Of a stretch of 64,000 nucleotides of DNA, positions 48,680 to 61,949 are shown piece by piece. How positions within the stretch are numbered: the first letter of the stretch is position 1; each line of letters starts with the position of its first letter. Source of the DNA: Zingiber officinale (taxonomy: Eukaryota; Streptophyta; Magnoliopsida; Zingiberales; Zingiberaceae). Both the position numbers and the translations under genes were made by a program. The notes below the pieces were generated by a model that saw nothing but the letters and a program-made list of their open reading frames with translations, had not been told where the DNA came from and did no database searches. The stretch is taken from assembly GCF_018446385.1 (NCBI RefSeq), contig NC_055992.1, forward strand, positions 56,186,799 to 56,250,798, in the 5' to 3' direction.

Positions 48680-49498
48680 GACTCTCTTCCACTGGCACGA
48701 ATAGTCATGGACTCTACCCCAGAATTCCGAGAGTACCTCCAGAATTATAGCGAGCTACGTGATAGAGAAGTGCATCACCAGCTTCGAGCTGACTTAGTTG
48801 AACATGTCTGGACACGTTATGAATATAATTAGTGAGGAATAAGTTAATTATTAATTAATTCTATTTTAATTATGTACTATGTTTTATTTTATGATCTCAT
48901 TATAATGATTTATTTGTTAATGTTGCAAATTATTAAATTTTCAATAATATTTTTATGAAATTATTTTGTTTGTAAATAAATTTAATGAACAAAAAATGTA
49001 TAATGATGTCCATTATCTATATTTTCTATTTACTATCTTATTTACTATCTTATTTATATATTATCATAAATATATATTTATAATATACATGTTAATTAAT
49101 TTATTAATAATATATATTAGTTTTATTTAATATTTTTAAATAAATTATTAATTTAATAATTAATATATAATAATTAGCTACATTTTTTTTCACTAAATTT
49201 ATTTACAAACAAAATAATTTCCTAAAAATATTATTGAAAATTTAATAATTTGCAACATTAACAAATAAATCATTACAATGAGATCATAACATAAAACATA
49301 GTACATAATTAAAATAGAATTAATTAATAATTAACTTATTCCTCACTAATTATATTCATAACGTGCCCAAACATGTTCAACTAAGTCAGCTCGAAGTTGG
49401 TGATACACTTCTCTATCACGTAGCTCGTTATAATTCTGGAGGTACTCTCGGAATTCTGGGGTAGAGCCCATGACTATTCGTGCCGGTGGAAGAGAGTC

Positions 49499-50650
49499 TT
49501 AATCCGACCAATTGACTGATGTCTCTCCTTCATCCTCAATAATCATATTGTGCAAAATAATGCACGTATACATGATATCCTTTAAGTCATTTTTGTACCA
49601 AGATCGCGCAGGACCTCTAATTATTGCCCAATGAGCTTGGAGCACTCCAAATGCTCGCTCCACATCCTTTCTTGCAGGCTCTTGTCTCTCCTTGAATTTT
49701 TTCCTTTTGGGATCCTCGGGACATGAAAAGCTCTTCACGAATATAGCCCATTCCGGGTATATACCATCTGTCAGATAGTGTCCTTTTGTATATGATGTGT
49801 CGTTTACTGTGAAATTAACATCCGGAGCATTTCCCTGTAGGACGACGTTAAATAACGATGATTCATTAAGAACATTTATATCGTTACGCGACCCTGCGAT
49901 GCCAAAAAAAGCATGTCATATCCACAAGTCTGCAGATGCGACAGCTTCAAGAATTATTGTTGGGACGCCATAATCGCCTCTAGTAAACTGACCTTTCCAA
50001 GCGACGGGACAATTCCTCTACTCCCAATGCATGCAATCAAGGCTGCCCAATATTCAAGGAAAATCGTGTCTCTGCTCATGCATTTGAAGCAAGCGTTGAG
50101 TGTCAACAGCATTGGGTCTTCGCAAGTATCGTGCTCCAAACACATCGATCATACATCGACAGAAGTTGATAAAGCAATCAAGGGCAGTTCTCTCACCCAT
50201 CCGTACATATTCATCTAGAGAGTCGGCGGGGGATGCATATGCCAATTGACGAATAACCGCTGTGCATTTTTGAAGTGGTGACAAACTTTTCCTTCCAATT
50301 ACATCTCTCCTCCACTGAAAATACTCTGAATAATCTGTCAGGGCATCGACTATGCGAACAAATAACTCTCTTCGCATGCGAAATCTTCGTCGAAAGACTT
50401 CAGCGTGAAATGTTGGAACATCCGAAAAGTAATCTCGGACAAGGCGAACATGCCCGTCTTCACGATCCCGGTCCACATACCTCTGATTTGTAGCTCTTCG
50501 AGAACTTCGAGTTTCTTGACGTCTCTGCTCTTCTTGCTCAAGTAGCATAATCGTCATTCGATCAACATCATCTTCCGCATCTTCCCACATCTCAATTCTC
50601 CAAAATTCATGGATATTATTTTCTCTAGAGCGATGAAGATCTTTAGACAT
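49499..50650 (-). pseudogene. PIF/Harbinger transposase, right-arm copy
   Basis: This is the inverse copy of the same transposase. Its N-terminal half is open for 198 codons (50650-50054), through VRDYFSDVPTFHAEV and GARYLRRPNAVDTQ, where the left copy has two stops. It then has its own stop after HDFP and shares with the left copy the TAG after MHWE and the TGA inside the LWI.HAFF motif. The C-terminal piece 49738-49499 ends SVNWSD. The DDE residues are readable, but the protein cannot be made in one piece. Confidence 0.92.
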
Positions 50651-51379
50651 TTCGAATATAAATGAAGTTTTAAGTGGTTCAAATCAGAAATACAATGGAA
50701 TGAAGAATCATAACTTCCACATTGATATATATAGATTAATTTGTAACAGCTAGTTTATAATGACTATTTTACAACGACGTTACCAAACAATGTTGTCTAA
50801 ATATTAAATAGCCGTTTTTTTTTTACCGTTGTCTAAAAAAATAGACGTTGCCATATTTTTACCGTTGTCTAAAAAATAGACGTTGCCAGACAACGTTCAT
50901 TTTGGCAAATGAACGTTGTCGGTTAGTTTTGCAAAATGAACATTGTCGTTCATTTGACAAAAATGGGCGTTGTCTATTGTCTCATTTGATTAAGTTTTTT
51001 TAAAAAATAAAAAAATAAAATATTTACTTGACAATTAACGTGGGACCCATGTATAATTAATTTTATATTCTTAAAATCAATATGAAGCCAGCATCCAATT
51101 TTAAATACTGACTTCTTTAATTCTAATTTTTTTGAAGTCATAAAATGCAATTGAATTTATAAAACTCAAGAAATTTGGATTTTATAAATTCATCATTGCA
51201 GACATCCGGATTGCTGTTATGCTTATATGACATCGAACGAGCTGTTCCTTAGTGGGCCAGGATAATACACTCCGGATATTGGTTTCTGGATTTTTCTTTT
51301 CAAAAAATTGTTTAATTATCTTTAGAAAAAGTTTTTCAATGGAATTAGAGATTTTATCGCGATAAGAAGCGTTATTAGG

Positions 51380-52179
51380 GATTCGTGTGCCGACGCTGCC
51401 GCAGCGATCCTCGCCGCTCCCTTTTCTCGATCTCATCCTCTTTCTTGAGCTTCTTCCTCCGCACGACATCCTACTGCGAGGCAGTCGGGTCGGCGTCTAC
51501 GAGCTTCCGTTGCGTGATCGGAGAGGGAGAGCGCCTCCTGGGCGTGCCAATGATGTCCTCTTCCCGTGCGGTTGAGCATCTCATCTCGTGTGGTCGAGCA
51601 CTTCTCCGACTGACAGCAGATTTGATTGATTGAGATCTGCCGCTCTGTCTACGAGAGATCCAGGCGAGCCTTCCTCTTTTCCATCTTTCCTCTATTTCTA
51701 CCATCCTTCTTCTACCCAGAGCTCGGTTTTTTGGGTGGAATCCGGTTGTCCCTCTCCCTCTTCCTACTGGATACAAGTTTTGGTGTTTGGGAGGGAAGTT
51801 CTGAGTAAAAGATCCTCCTTTTTTCTTCTATTTCCTTCTTCAAACCTTTGTTTTCTTGGTGTCGTGTTAGATTTAGGTTCTTGTCTCATATTTCCAGTGT
51901 TGGGTTGTATTTTTTTTTTTTTTCTGTTTAGGGATTGTTGCCTGGTTAGCTTTGGTTGTGGGATGTTATGATCCAATAATTCATATCAGTGGTTTGTGTT
52001 CGTTGGTAGAGTAGAGAGTTCGGAAATCTTGATTATTGTGATTTCGGTATAATCTTTTGTTGGTTTAGAATTTTCTCACGTTATCATCTTTTTTGTGGAA
52101 ACATATTTATTTTTGGTTCTGAGACTTATTTACATGTTTTGTTAGTCATGTTCGTTTCCCTATCATGATGGTATTTCAG
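51380..52179 (+). promoter_or_regulatory. 5' leader and probable leader intron of the 599-residue gene
   Basis: The region from about 51380 is CT-rich, GC-rich leader-like sequence with short open frames that share no known domain. TTTCAG at 52174-52179 is a good acceptor just before the coding start, so a leader intron is likely. Its donor is not certain, and no clear TATA box is seen. The Harbinger palindrome ends 170 bp upstream, so the promoter must lie close to or inside it. Confidence 0.5.
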
Positions 52180-52203
52180 GCTGTCCGAGTGATTTATGGT
52201 ACT

Positions 52204-55200
52204 ATGGCCCCTGCTCAATTTTTGTCTGATGCCAAAGAAGAAGGTAAACCTGATGTGTCAGTGAAATCAGAGAACAAGGATTTTGCAGTCACAAAAGAGG
52301 CTGTAGGTGTTTGTTCATATAATGGTGAAGATCGCATACGCTGTGTTGGTTCCTTGAAAGACATGGCCAGGGATGTAGATGTCCTGGATGAAAAAAAACT
52401 GAACCACATTGTAAAATCTGAGAACTTGGTATTGGTTGATGACAAACATGCATTAGGAATGTTGTGTACAAACAATTGTGAAGACATTGTTTATTGTGTT
52501 GGATCCTCTAGTTCCTTGAGTAAGGTGGATAATGACATGGATGAGGAAATTGACATTGTCGATTGCACAAAAGGCATTGATGGCAAGATGGTGAATTTTG
52601 ATGACCCAGATGCAACTGAGTGTTCAAGCTCGTTTGGGAACACTTTCTCAGGCTCAGAGAGCGAGTTGAAGCAGGAGAATGGGGATATGGAAGTTGATTC
52701 ACCCTTTGTTCCTTCAAATGGGGATCCCATTGGATTGGATGTGCTTAACAGGGATTTTAGGTATGCTTCTGTAGAATTTTTTTTTTCATTATAGTTTGAC
52801 TTTTTTTTTTTCCTTTTTAGGTTTATTTTATCTGTAACTATGCCATTGTATCTATTTTTGTTTTTCATTTTTGGGACTGATAGCCTCTGATTGAATCAAG
52901 TCATTGACTAGAAGTTATGAAGACCTAAAATAAAGGAGAGTATTCTAGATCTTTGTCATTTGTTTGCCTTGAGGGTGTCATTTATGTTCTTTGAGGGTGC
53001 TGAGAAGCTTTTGATGTGGGCGAGAGTGGAACATATTGGAGGAGAAAGTCAGTAGCCGAGGAGACATGTTAGCTTAGTAGTATGAATACATGATATACGA
53101 AATTAGGATAACCATATTCATGCCTAAAAGAAAACTTAATGCTTTGTTTACTCTGTGGTGCGGGTTGAAAAAGGAAAAAAATCCAAGGTGGAAAAGAATA
53201 AGGAAAAGAAAATGAAAAGGAGGATAAGATGAAGGAAAGGAGAGGGAAAGGAAAACACCAAAACAGCAAACTCGGTGATGTTACAAGGTCGCGAGTGAGG
53301 CTACTTGCGAGGTCACTTGTGGTTGTGAGTGAGGCCGTGACCTTGAGTTTGCTTGTGGCCGTGGTCGATGGTGCCATGTGAGCTATTCAAGCAGGTTGAC
53401 GATGAAGGGAGGAGGGAAAGCTCATTCTGTTCGACTTTGGGTGCACGAAAAAAAGGCCTAAAAATTGATCTGCCCGTTCTTTCATTATGTTACAATAGGT
53501 AAATGCAATCTGCCATTTCTCTCATCCACTCCTTAAGAGTAAAGGATTATGATTGGCAACTCTAATATATTATGCAACTCTAGGTTCAAGTTTGTTTTAA
53601 AAGGGTTTTATCTTACTCTAGCTTGGGTAGGAGTATTAAACCCAATTACGAATCTAAGTGTTGAACATATCATATCCTCAAGTTGGACACGGTAAATGGG
53701 ACCTAAATTTTTGACTCATGTTGTTAGGAGAGGTAATATTGTGTCAAAGCAGATAGGGAGAGAGTAAGGCGTAACCTAAGAGTCAGCATAACATAGATTG
53801 CGAGTATTGTAACATCATATTAAAATTATAAAATTTTCAAAAACTAAGTAACTTGTCACTCTAAACACCTAAAAGTTTTAAGAATATGGGCATGCTAGAA
53901 CATATTCAATTTAGTCGATTAACTTTTGAGTATGTAGCAAATTAATTAAAATATATTGAATAGAAGAGAATCTCTCTTATCCAAGGTTTAAAATATGGTT
54001 TCTTGCTGGAGTTTTGATCCCCATTCACAATATTGTGTCAACACACCACTTGTTTCTAAGCATTCTGAGATGACTTTTAATCCTAAATGTTCTTGCACTT
54101 GGATTGTTTACTTTCAAAATATGGCTATAATAATTAGAAAGTCAATTGAATTGAAATTTTAAATAAACAAGTTACAAACAAGCATCTAAGTAACAATGAT
54201 ACCTTATTAGAAGAAGCAAAAGAAGTATTGAGCATCTTCTGTTGAAGCAGCTATAATTAATAACTAATCAGTTACTCAATTGTTAATATAACCTATCAAA
54301 ATTATAAATTATGAATGATTATATACAAATTAATAATTAATTAATTAATATAATACATTAATTTCTATAAATGGGCATCTTAATTAATATAAATATTATT
54401 AATATCCTACATTCAATATGCTTTATAATCAGTATAATTTGCAAATATGTTTTTCTGAATTATTAAATGCCACCCACAGTCCCACATACACATATAACTA
54501 GTGATTAATCAATTAGTTTCTATAATTTTAAATGTGTATTTGAAATTAAAAATCATATAATTAATCAATTAGTTAACATCACAATTAATTGATCACAGCA
54601 TATCGCACTGTCAGTAGATCCTCATGACTGCACTTGATCCCTTTTACCCGATTAAATCACTTATTGCCTCCTCTTCTCCAAGTCTTTATGTAGTGTCCTT
54701 GATATCTTCGTCACTGCCACTTCCTCCAGTACGTCACTACCTTCTTCCCTTCGTTTTTATTATTATATATTCTTTTCTTCCCCACACCCATGGCCAACAA
54801 TTAAGATCAAGAATGAACTAATAATGAGCAATCTTTCTGAGTAGGGTGTTGGTAACAGAAATCACAGGATGTGATTCCTAGATTACCTACAGCAACTAGT
54901 GTTAGGTATTATTCCCCACATTGAATGGCAAATTTTGTATGGCATGAAATTCCAATCCGTTCTCTTATCACTACCCTGAGAACTATACCAAGCAAATTTG
55001 AAACACGAGATGAGAAATTAATTTTAAATAACTAGACCTGAGATCAATCTAAGTGAACTAACTTCAGTTCTAATTTCCACAAAACAGTTCACACAGATAT
55101 AACTTGAATAAATTGGTCACGACTTCAGTGGTTAAAGATACTCTTGATATCTTAAGATAAATCTATTTGTTAAACATGAGCAATATTACTCTAGCAAATT

Positions 55201-58200
55201 GGACAACTTTCTGGAAGAACAAAATGCTCATTGGAGAAAATGCATCAGTCTTCTCATGTGGAAAGCCAAAGAGTACCTATTTTTTCTAGATCTATTTAAC
55301 ATCCCAGAAACTTTCAGATGCTATTTTTAGAAAATATAAACATGTTCAAACGTATATAAATACAGTTAATGCATAAGTATTCATAGTGTAAAAAGGAAAT
55401 CTATGGCAAAAGGCTATAAAGCACCAGGATTCTTCAGTCATAATTTCTGCAAAGCTTGCGACAGAAGTATAATTCATTAGTCATGAAACTTGTTCAGTGT
55501 TTAAAGATATCTCATGAATTCAAAAATGAATTTTCTTTTTAAACATTTTGGACGTTTCAACTTCCCAGGAAGAAGAAAGTGAGTGCCCAATGGAGAAAAT
55601 TAATCAACCCTCTAATGTGGAGATGTCAATGGTTAGAGTTGCGCATGAAACTATTGTTGTCACAAACCTCAATGTATGATAAGGAGCTTGCTGCATACAA
55701 GCATGAAAAGGAACTTCAGTCGAAGATTATTGAGTTGGATTGTTCTGGCTCTAGATCAGTTCCCTTCACATCTCGAAACAATCGGAAAAGAGTCATGCAA
55801 AGGAGTAAAAGGAAAAGAACAGAAGATAAAGTTGACATATCATCATATATGTCAAATCATGTTGTATTTTCTTACTATGGTAGCTATCCGTTCCATCTAC
55901 CTATTTTTCTGCCATTTTAATGCAACACATGGTAACTTATGCTTAATCATGTGCAGAGAATAAGAGAACAGATACAGATGGCCACTTAGTTGATGATGAT
56001 TGTGGTGAAGGTAATTTTTTATGCTAATGTTCAGGATTTTCTTATTCTGGTTAAAAATAAATGGTGATGTAGTTATTCTATTGTTGTAATGCATAGTATC
56101 AATGAGATATGGTGAAAATGTGTTAACCTCTAGAAGATGAAGTAGTGGTAAGAATAAACAAGGAAAAATCACTTCATTGCATAAACAGTCTATTTGAACA
56201 TGTATTATAGTTATCCATGTGACCATTTGACAGTTGCAGAGTAGATGAATCCTGTTATCTAACTATTAACTACCTAGCGAGCTTTATATAAAGGGAAAAG
56301 AAAATTTGGCATGAAACATTACCTGAAGACCCTTGTTTCATTTACCACCACCTATTTCAAGGGAATACATAACTACAATAAATAATGTTGTTCCATTAAC
56401 ATATGTTATCTGCATCAGATTTTCCAGATAGATTGAGTGGATTTTACTTTCAAAATGTTATGAAATAGGATTGTGATACCACACTTCTCATAATGGTTTT
56501 AAAATTAGAGAAAGGTTATAAGATGTTGTTTATTTTATTTTATTTTTTGCCCTTTCATTAAATTAATTCCCATTAACTTTTCTCTGCATACCTTGTTTTT
56601 TCAAAGGCGAAAATGCAGAAATATAATTTAGGTATGTTTCTTTTTTCCTTTATCCACTATTTTAAATTTTTTCACATAAACCGCTTATATGGCTGTCAAG
56701 CTATGCATGAAATACCAAACATCTCTCTTCACATGGCCACATACAAGTTATTCAAGCCAAATTAATCCTGTCTTGTTAAATTGGAAATCATGTCTGAGTT
56801 AATGACTTGATTAAACAATTTTGCCTTATATGCAAACAAGATGCATATGCTATGTATCGGTTATTGTATCTTGTAAATGTTCCTTCAATGTACTGGTTGA
56901 TTGGTTGACATGTTTGTTAAATGATGTGTTTTGTGATGTATCTATTGTTTGAATTACATTATTGACATGCATGTTAAATGCTATTTGTTTTCTGCTATAT
57001 GTTTTGTGACATGAAAAATAATCCACATTGAAATATTTATTTTTTAGGATGATTAATTTGAATGCGACAATTGAAAGTTTTATTTATATTTTTTTCACCA
57101 TGTTTATTGATTTGGTATTTTGCTCTGTGCTTGTTAAATGCAGAACTAGTATGCAGCCTTAGTTATTACTTTAGGCAATATAGAGTTTTTATGATTCATC
57201 AATGAATTTGTCTCTGGCAACAAGCCAATCATTTGAGGCAGCCGCACTCCTTGTAATACTGTGCTACCCTGAGATTAAATCATGAGATGGCTTTATAGTT
57301 GATCTGAAAAAGAAGAGTATGGGTGTTGCATTCTTTCTGCTCCTAATCTAATTCCTTAAATAGTCTCTTTTTTTTTACTTCACATGCTTATACAATTCCA
57401 TGAATAGAAGGTTGACTAACTTTAGAAATTATTTGAGATGAATGTTGTGGAAAAAGAAGTGCCTTTGAGTCATTTCTTCCTTGGAGGACTTGTGATGCCT
57501 AAAACAATTCACTTAGTGAAAACATATTCTACTTGTAAGATAACCATTTCTAGAGATTTACTTTTAGGGATATCTTTTATTTGGAGACAATAACGTATAT
57601 CAGAAATTTAAAATTTTCTTACACAAATTTTTGATTGATTCTAAGAATATAGTTTTTTTAATATACAAATTCAGGATTGTTTATATTATTCATCGTGACA
57701 TCATTTTAATCATGTTTCATCATGAATTATTGCATCAGATGACAACATCATAGGCAATGATGATAATGAGTGGTTGCTTGGCTTGAAAGGCCGTGATGAT
57801 TCCCTTGAACAAATTCTTTTGAACATTGAATCTGTTCAATCTCGAATTGTGAAGTTGAAGACTCAGATCAATAATGTGATGGGTAGAGATGTAAGAGAGC
57901 GATCTGCTGCCAATTTATTTCTAGGAGATTCACCGTTGAGTTTTCTGCAAAATGTTACTGGTGGAGGTACATTGTCAACTGGGTTGCCAGGTACACCGCC
58001 ACACCATGAATCTGAATGTGAGATGGAGGCGGTTATGCCCGTGAGTGAGGGTTCAAGCTATGGTGATGCTACAGATATTGGTATAATTGAAAGCACAATC
58101 GGCTTGTTGTCCACTGGTGATGTAACCCTTGATCAGAATCAAATGAGAGACTTGTGCAAAGATGTAAGAATTCTGCTCTCTGCTCTTTGTATGTTTTTTT

Positions 58201-59035
58201 CTGCCTTGTGTGTTTTTTAAACCTGTTCCAGATCAGCATGTTCAACTGGTTAAACTGGAACCTGCTAGATGTCAAACTGGTCCAAATTTATTTATAGTAG
58301 CCACCCAGTTTAATCCGACCACTTCAACAGGAAAACTGGGAACCAACCCACAGGGCTTCCAGTGCCCTACTCAATCTTGTTTTAGAAAACTGTTAGTCAT
58401 AGCTACTGCTCTGAAAAACATTTATTTATCGACCTCCGGAGAGCCTTAGTGCTTGGACCATGTTTATGTAATCAGAGTATTACGAATAGACTAGGTATTA
58501 AAATGCCAATTGTTCTTCTATTTACTGAATATATAATTATCAAGAATATCTTTTGATTGGTTTGTCTTGTGTGGAGTTGCAGAATGAAGAAGACGTGTTG
58601 ATTGATAACCAAGTAGCTGAGGAAGAATATAAAAACTTCGAGAAGGTGAGTCATGAAACAGATAAACTTGACGGTATGGAAAAGTCAAACAACGAGATCC
58701 ATTCTGGCGACGAAAGTACTGCCCCAATGGCATCAGTGCCAGAAGCAAGTCCATCAGGAACTAATGGTGAAATGCCACTGCAAACAGTTCAAAAGAAGCC
58801 CTGTTACACCGGTAAAAGGAGAGGACGGAAGCCCAAGAAAAAAAAGAGGCAAGCCAGTTTGGTTTCTTCTCCACCTCAACCAAAGAGTAAGAAGCTTCGT
58901 GTCTCTGGTTCTTCAACGAGCAGCAGGGCTCATACTCGTGGTCCTTCCAAAACTGAGAAGCTTCAGGCTTCGAGCCCTAAACTCTGGAGGAGTGAGAGGC
59001 TTAAGATGCGAAGATTGGCAGTCAAGAAGACATGA
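52204..59035 (+). CDS. Uncharacterised plant protein with AT-hook-like motif (5 coding exons)
   Basis: Function unknown. Exons: 52204-52760, 55569-55879, 55957-56010, 57739-58163, 58583-59035. All junctions are GT-AG, the phases fit, and the total is 1800 nt (599 residues plus stop). The start ATGGCC at 52204 is chosen because an acceptor lies just upstream; an in-frame ATG at 52165 lies in the presumed intron. Residues 1-185 are acidic. About 187-225 (KVSAQWRKLINPLMWRC, then WLELRMKLLLSQTSMYDKE) look helical. Next is a basic patch (RNNRKRVMQRSKRKR), a likely nuclear signal. About 320-350 (DDNEWLLGLKGRDDSLEQI) may form a coiled coil. Near 529-533 is RGRKP followed by KKKKR, an AT-hook-like core. 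It may act on chromatin in the nucleus, but that is inference. Family resemblance to uncharacterised plant proteins is from memory only. Confidence 0.82.
52761..55568 (+). other. 2.8-kb intron of the 599-residue gene
   Basis: It has a GTATGC donor and a CTTCCCAG acceptor. The interior is AT-rich with no recognisable exon or intact element. Short frames at 53069-53377 and 54624-54821 show no domain. Confidence 0.8.
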
Positions 59036-59340
59036 ATGTGTTGAGACTTCACTTTGAGGCTAGATGCCAAGACTGGCTGGCAAAAATAACACGAGTAGTG
59101 TTCGTCTGTACATGCACCCCATTAGTTTGACTTTCATCCTCCTAGAACAATAGTTGTATGATACAACTACTGGTTATTCCTGGATTCCGTGCCCCAACAA
59201 TCTGAGTGTCAGATATTATTCAGTCGTATGCACTTGTAACAAAGCGTTGATGATGAAATTGCACTCTCGATCACACTGTTGGCTTGGAGGGTCACTGTAC
59301 TCATCTAAAGGTGATATGATATTAGACCTTTGTGATTAAG
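59036..59340 (+). other. Probable 3' untranslated region
   Basis: Sequence after the TGA has no conserved frame and no clear polyadenylation signal; its end is uncertain. Confidence 0.45.
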
Positions 59341-61949
59341 TAGAGTTCAACATAACCTTGAGTTGAAACTCTATTTTGCTCGTATAAAAGATATTATTAG
59401 AAGAGATTTAAACATTCTTGAACGGAACACTATATGTGCAACGAAGAAATGCATCGCCTTTGGATGAATTTGTATGTATTTTTCATGTTCTTATCCTCTT
59501 ACCGTCCGTTGGTTGCCCATGCAATCTCCTCCCATCTTTACACGCCTCCAAGCCACAAGGCATGTAGCCTTGGCTGAGTCAAGTTATTATCAATCTCACT
59601 TGATCTCGTTGGGTTAAGAGTTTTCTAAATTTCACATCTCCCTTGTCAAATTCTTTAAACAATTCAAACATACATATCAAATTAAGATGTAAGATCTAAC
59701 TTAAATCTTTTATATAAACATCAAAACCCAAGATCAAATTTGACCATTTAGCTGACGATTGTACCAACAAATATTACAAGCTTCTGAAACAGCTACTTGA
59801 GTGAATGGGTATAAATTTTAAGAGATGTTATAATATTATTATTTTTTTTTAGTGTTTTAATGTGTTAGCTATTGAATTGGTTGAGATTGATGGATTTCCT
59901 CCAATTAATAAAAATAAATAAATTTCTTATTAATATGCAGTGGAATTAATAGTTAAAAATCATTATTCATACGCATATGATCCTTTAGCAGATCAGTCCT
60001 GAAAGCTCTTTTAGACTTCTGCAGGTAGTAAAACCTCTTATAAGCTTTGGAGTATAATTTTAAATTTATAATTGGGAGGAGAAGAGTTTACAATGGGTTC
60101 AGAGATTTAAAAAAATTTAGTAGTGAGCATTAGCTACTTTACCATTTTATTATGTTGTTATCGATAACAGTCAACCAATGCTCTATAATCGTTAAGTCAT
60201 CTGATCGTAAATGCGTAGTTTTTTCTCGTCAGCGAGCTTCTCCAACATCTTTGTTGTTGTAGTAATTAATTAGACATTGATTAATCACTGATAGTCAACT
60301 ACCTTGTTAACTCAAGTCATAAATAAAAAATATTTTGCTCGTTGGCTAATGAGCCTAAATTGACTTCCTAATCAACTCAACCGACATTAGTTGAGTACAT
60401 CATCTCAACATTCAATTAGCTCCAAACTCAGCCTCGAACGTACCATTCTATTCGATGATTGATGCATTCGACTGAAGATACCCTTTAGTCAATTGGATCA
60501 TTGATTGTAGGATTCCTAATTATCAAGCCCACCTCAGTTGATACTACGCTCTCTTAAATACATGTCTCCACCTACATAGTTCGCATCAACTGACATAGTT
60601 ATGGTCTTATGTTCTTTGTCCTACACGTGGGATAATCGGCTTCTAAGATTTTGATGATTTAATTTGAATGATATGTTTTTGGAAATTTAGTCAAGGCTGA
60701 TCAATTAACTTATCAAGGTTAATTGAGTTGAGTTTAAAGTGAAAAGTCCCAATAGGATTAGATACTTGTCAGTTGGTGGAAAGTCCTTGTGGGACTAGGA
60801 ACCGGGCAGTGAAGTCCTAGTGTGACTAGATGATGTTGAAATTTCACAAGTATATAGTTGTCGTTAAGTAATAAAATATTGATCCCATAGAATACTAGTC
60901 GAAATCACGAAACAAGCTATCTAGAACAATTGAAATTGCAAGAATCACGAAAGAAAGAAAATAAATTAAGAAAGTAAGAGGAGTCTTAGGAGTAGTTTTG
61001 GGGAGCAATTATAGGATTTTGATTTCATCACGATGATTGTTGACACCCTAAATATTATTCACTCTCTTACCTCAATATTGACACAAATGAAGGTGGTATA
61101 TCTTGGGATAATCGGTATAGACTTTTAGAATTATACCGATATGTTTACCTAAACATGACGTCTACTTTCAAAGTAGGCTTACTAAAGTGACCCTTTTCTA
61201 AGGGAGGCTCCTGTCACAACGCCCCATGGTCCTTTATTTGCTATCCCCTACTTCATGGTGTCAAATTAGAATAAACCCATTAAGCTCTATGATAACCAAT
61301 GGTGCCCTCGTCTCGGTTCGTATGGGTCAGAGAGTTGGGTTCACCTTTCGGTCATTCACTGCATCTCGTGGGATATGAAGATGCATGATTAGTGTCATAA
61401 TCATGTACGCACAATAAAGCATATCATGGATCAACACATCATATAATAAAGAAAGATAAATAGATATATAAAAATAGTGTTAATAATACATCATGCTACT
61501 CCCTCATCCTAGACTAAGAACACTGCTCCATGGAGATGGAGTTACAATCAAAAGACGAGAAAGAGAAAAGAGAATGCTTAGTCATGTGACGATCGTCGTC
61601 TCCAGATGAAATCCAAGCTCTACAACAGATGAAATTTCCAATGACTCCTTAGAAATGGCTCTCCTAGGGTTCCTTGTCATAAGAAACCCCTCGAAAGGGA
61701 GGGGAGAACCCCTTGATCCCTTAGTGCCTCAAATAGATGTCCACCTTGGTCTTTTTATAGCTTCCAAAGTATTCTAGATTCATCGTGGCTTTCGAAATTT
61801 GTCAAGCATGACGGCAGAACACAGTCGTGCCATCTGACACAACCTAGGCATGTCAAACTCTATAGTGGCCAAGATAGCCTGAGAATGTTGGAGGCTGACT
61901 AAACTAGTTCTTAGGTAGGAGGGTCACAATTGTGTCTATAGGCATGACC
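59340..61949. other. Gene-free, repeat-like DNA
   Basis: No long frame and no recognisable domain. 60260-60620 has many imperfect AGTCAACT/CAATTGG-type motifs and 60770-60835 has GAAGTCCTAGTGTGACTAG-like phrases that echo the TRIM interior. 60840-61940 reads like diverged retrotransposon untranslated sequence, without definable ends. Confidence 0.5.

Larger units (their letters stand above)
46993..51207. mobile_element. 4.2-kb palindrome of two PIF/Harbinger elements
   Basis: Left arm 46993 to about 49001 and right arm about 49183-51207 are near-identical in inverse orientation around an AT-rich spacer of about 180 bp. Each outer end starts with a TIR-like GG(G/A)TGTCTGCAATG. No matching inner TIR is seen at the centre, so each arm carries only one end. 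The 3-bp flanks (TTA left, GGA right) do not match. Confidence 0.9.

Noticed and set aside
46993..51207. Two independent adjacent Harbinger insertions
   Set aside because: The arms share two nonsense codons and lack inner TIRs, so inverted duplication is the simpler account.
56607..56629. Extra small exon of the 599-residue gene (AAAG|GCGAAAATG...TTTAG|GTATG)
   Set aside because: In the required phase it gives a stop, while exons 3 and 4 join in phase without it.
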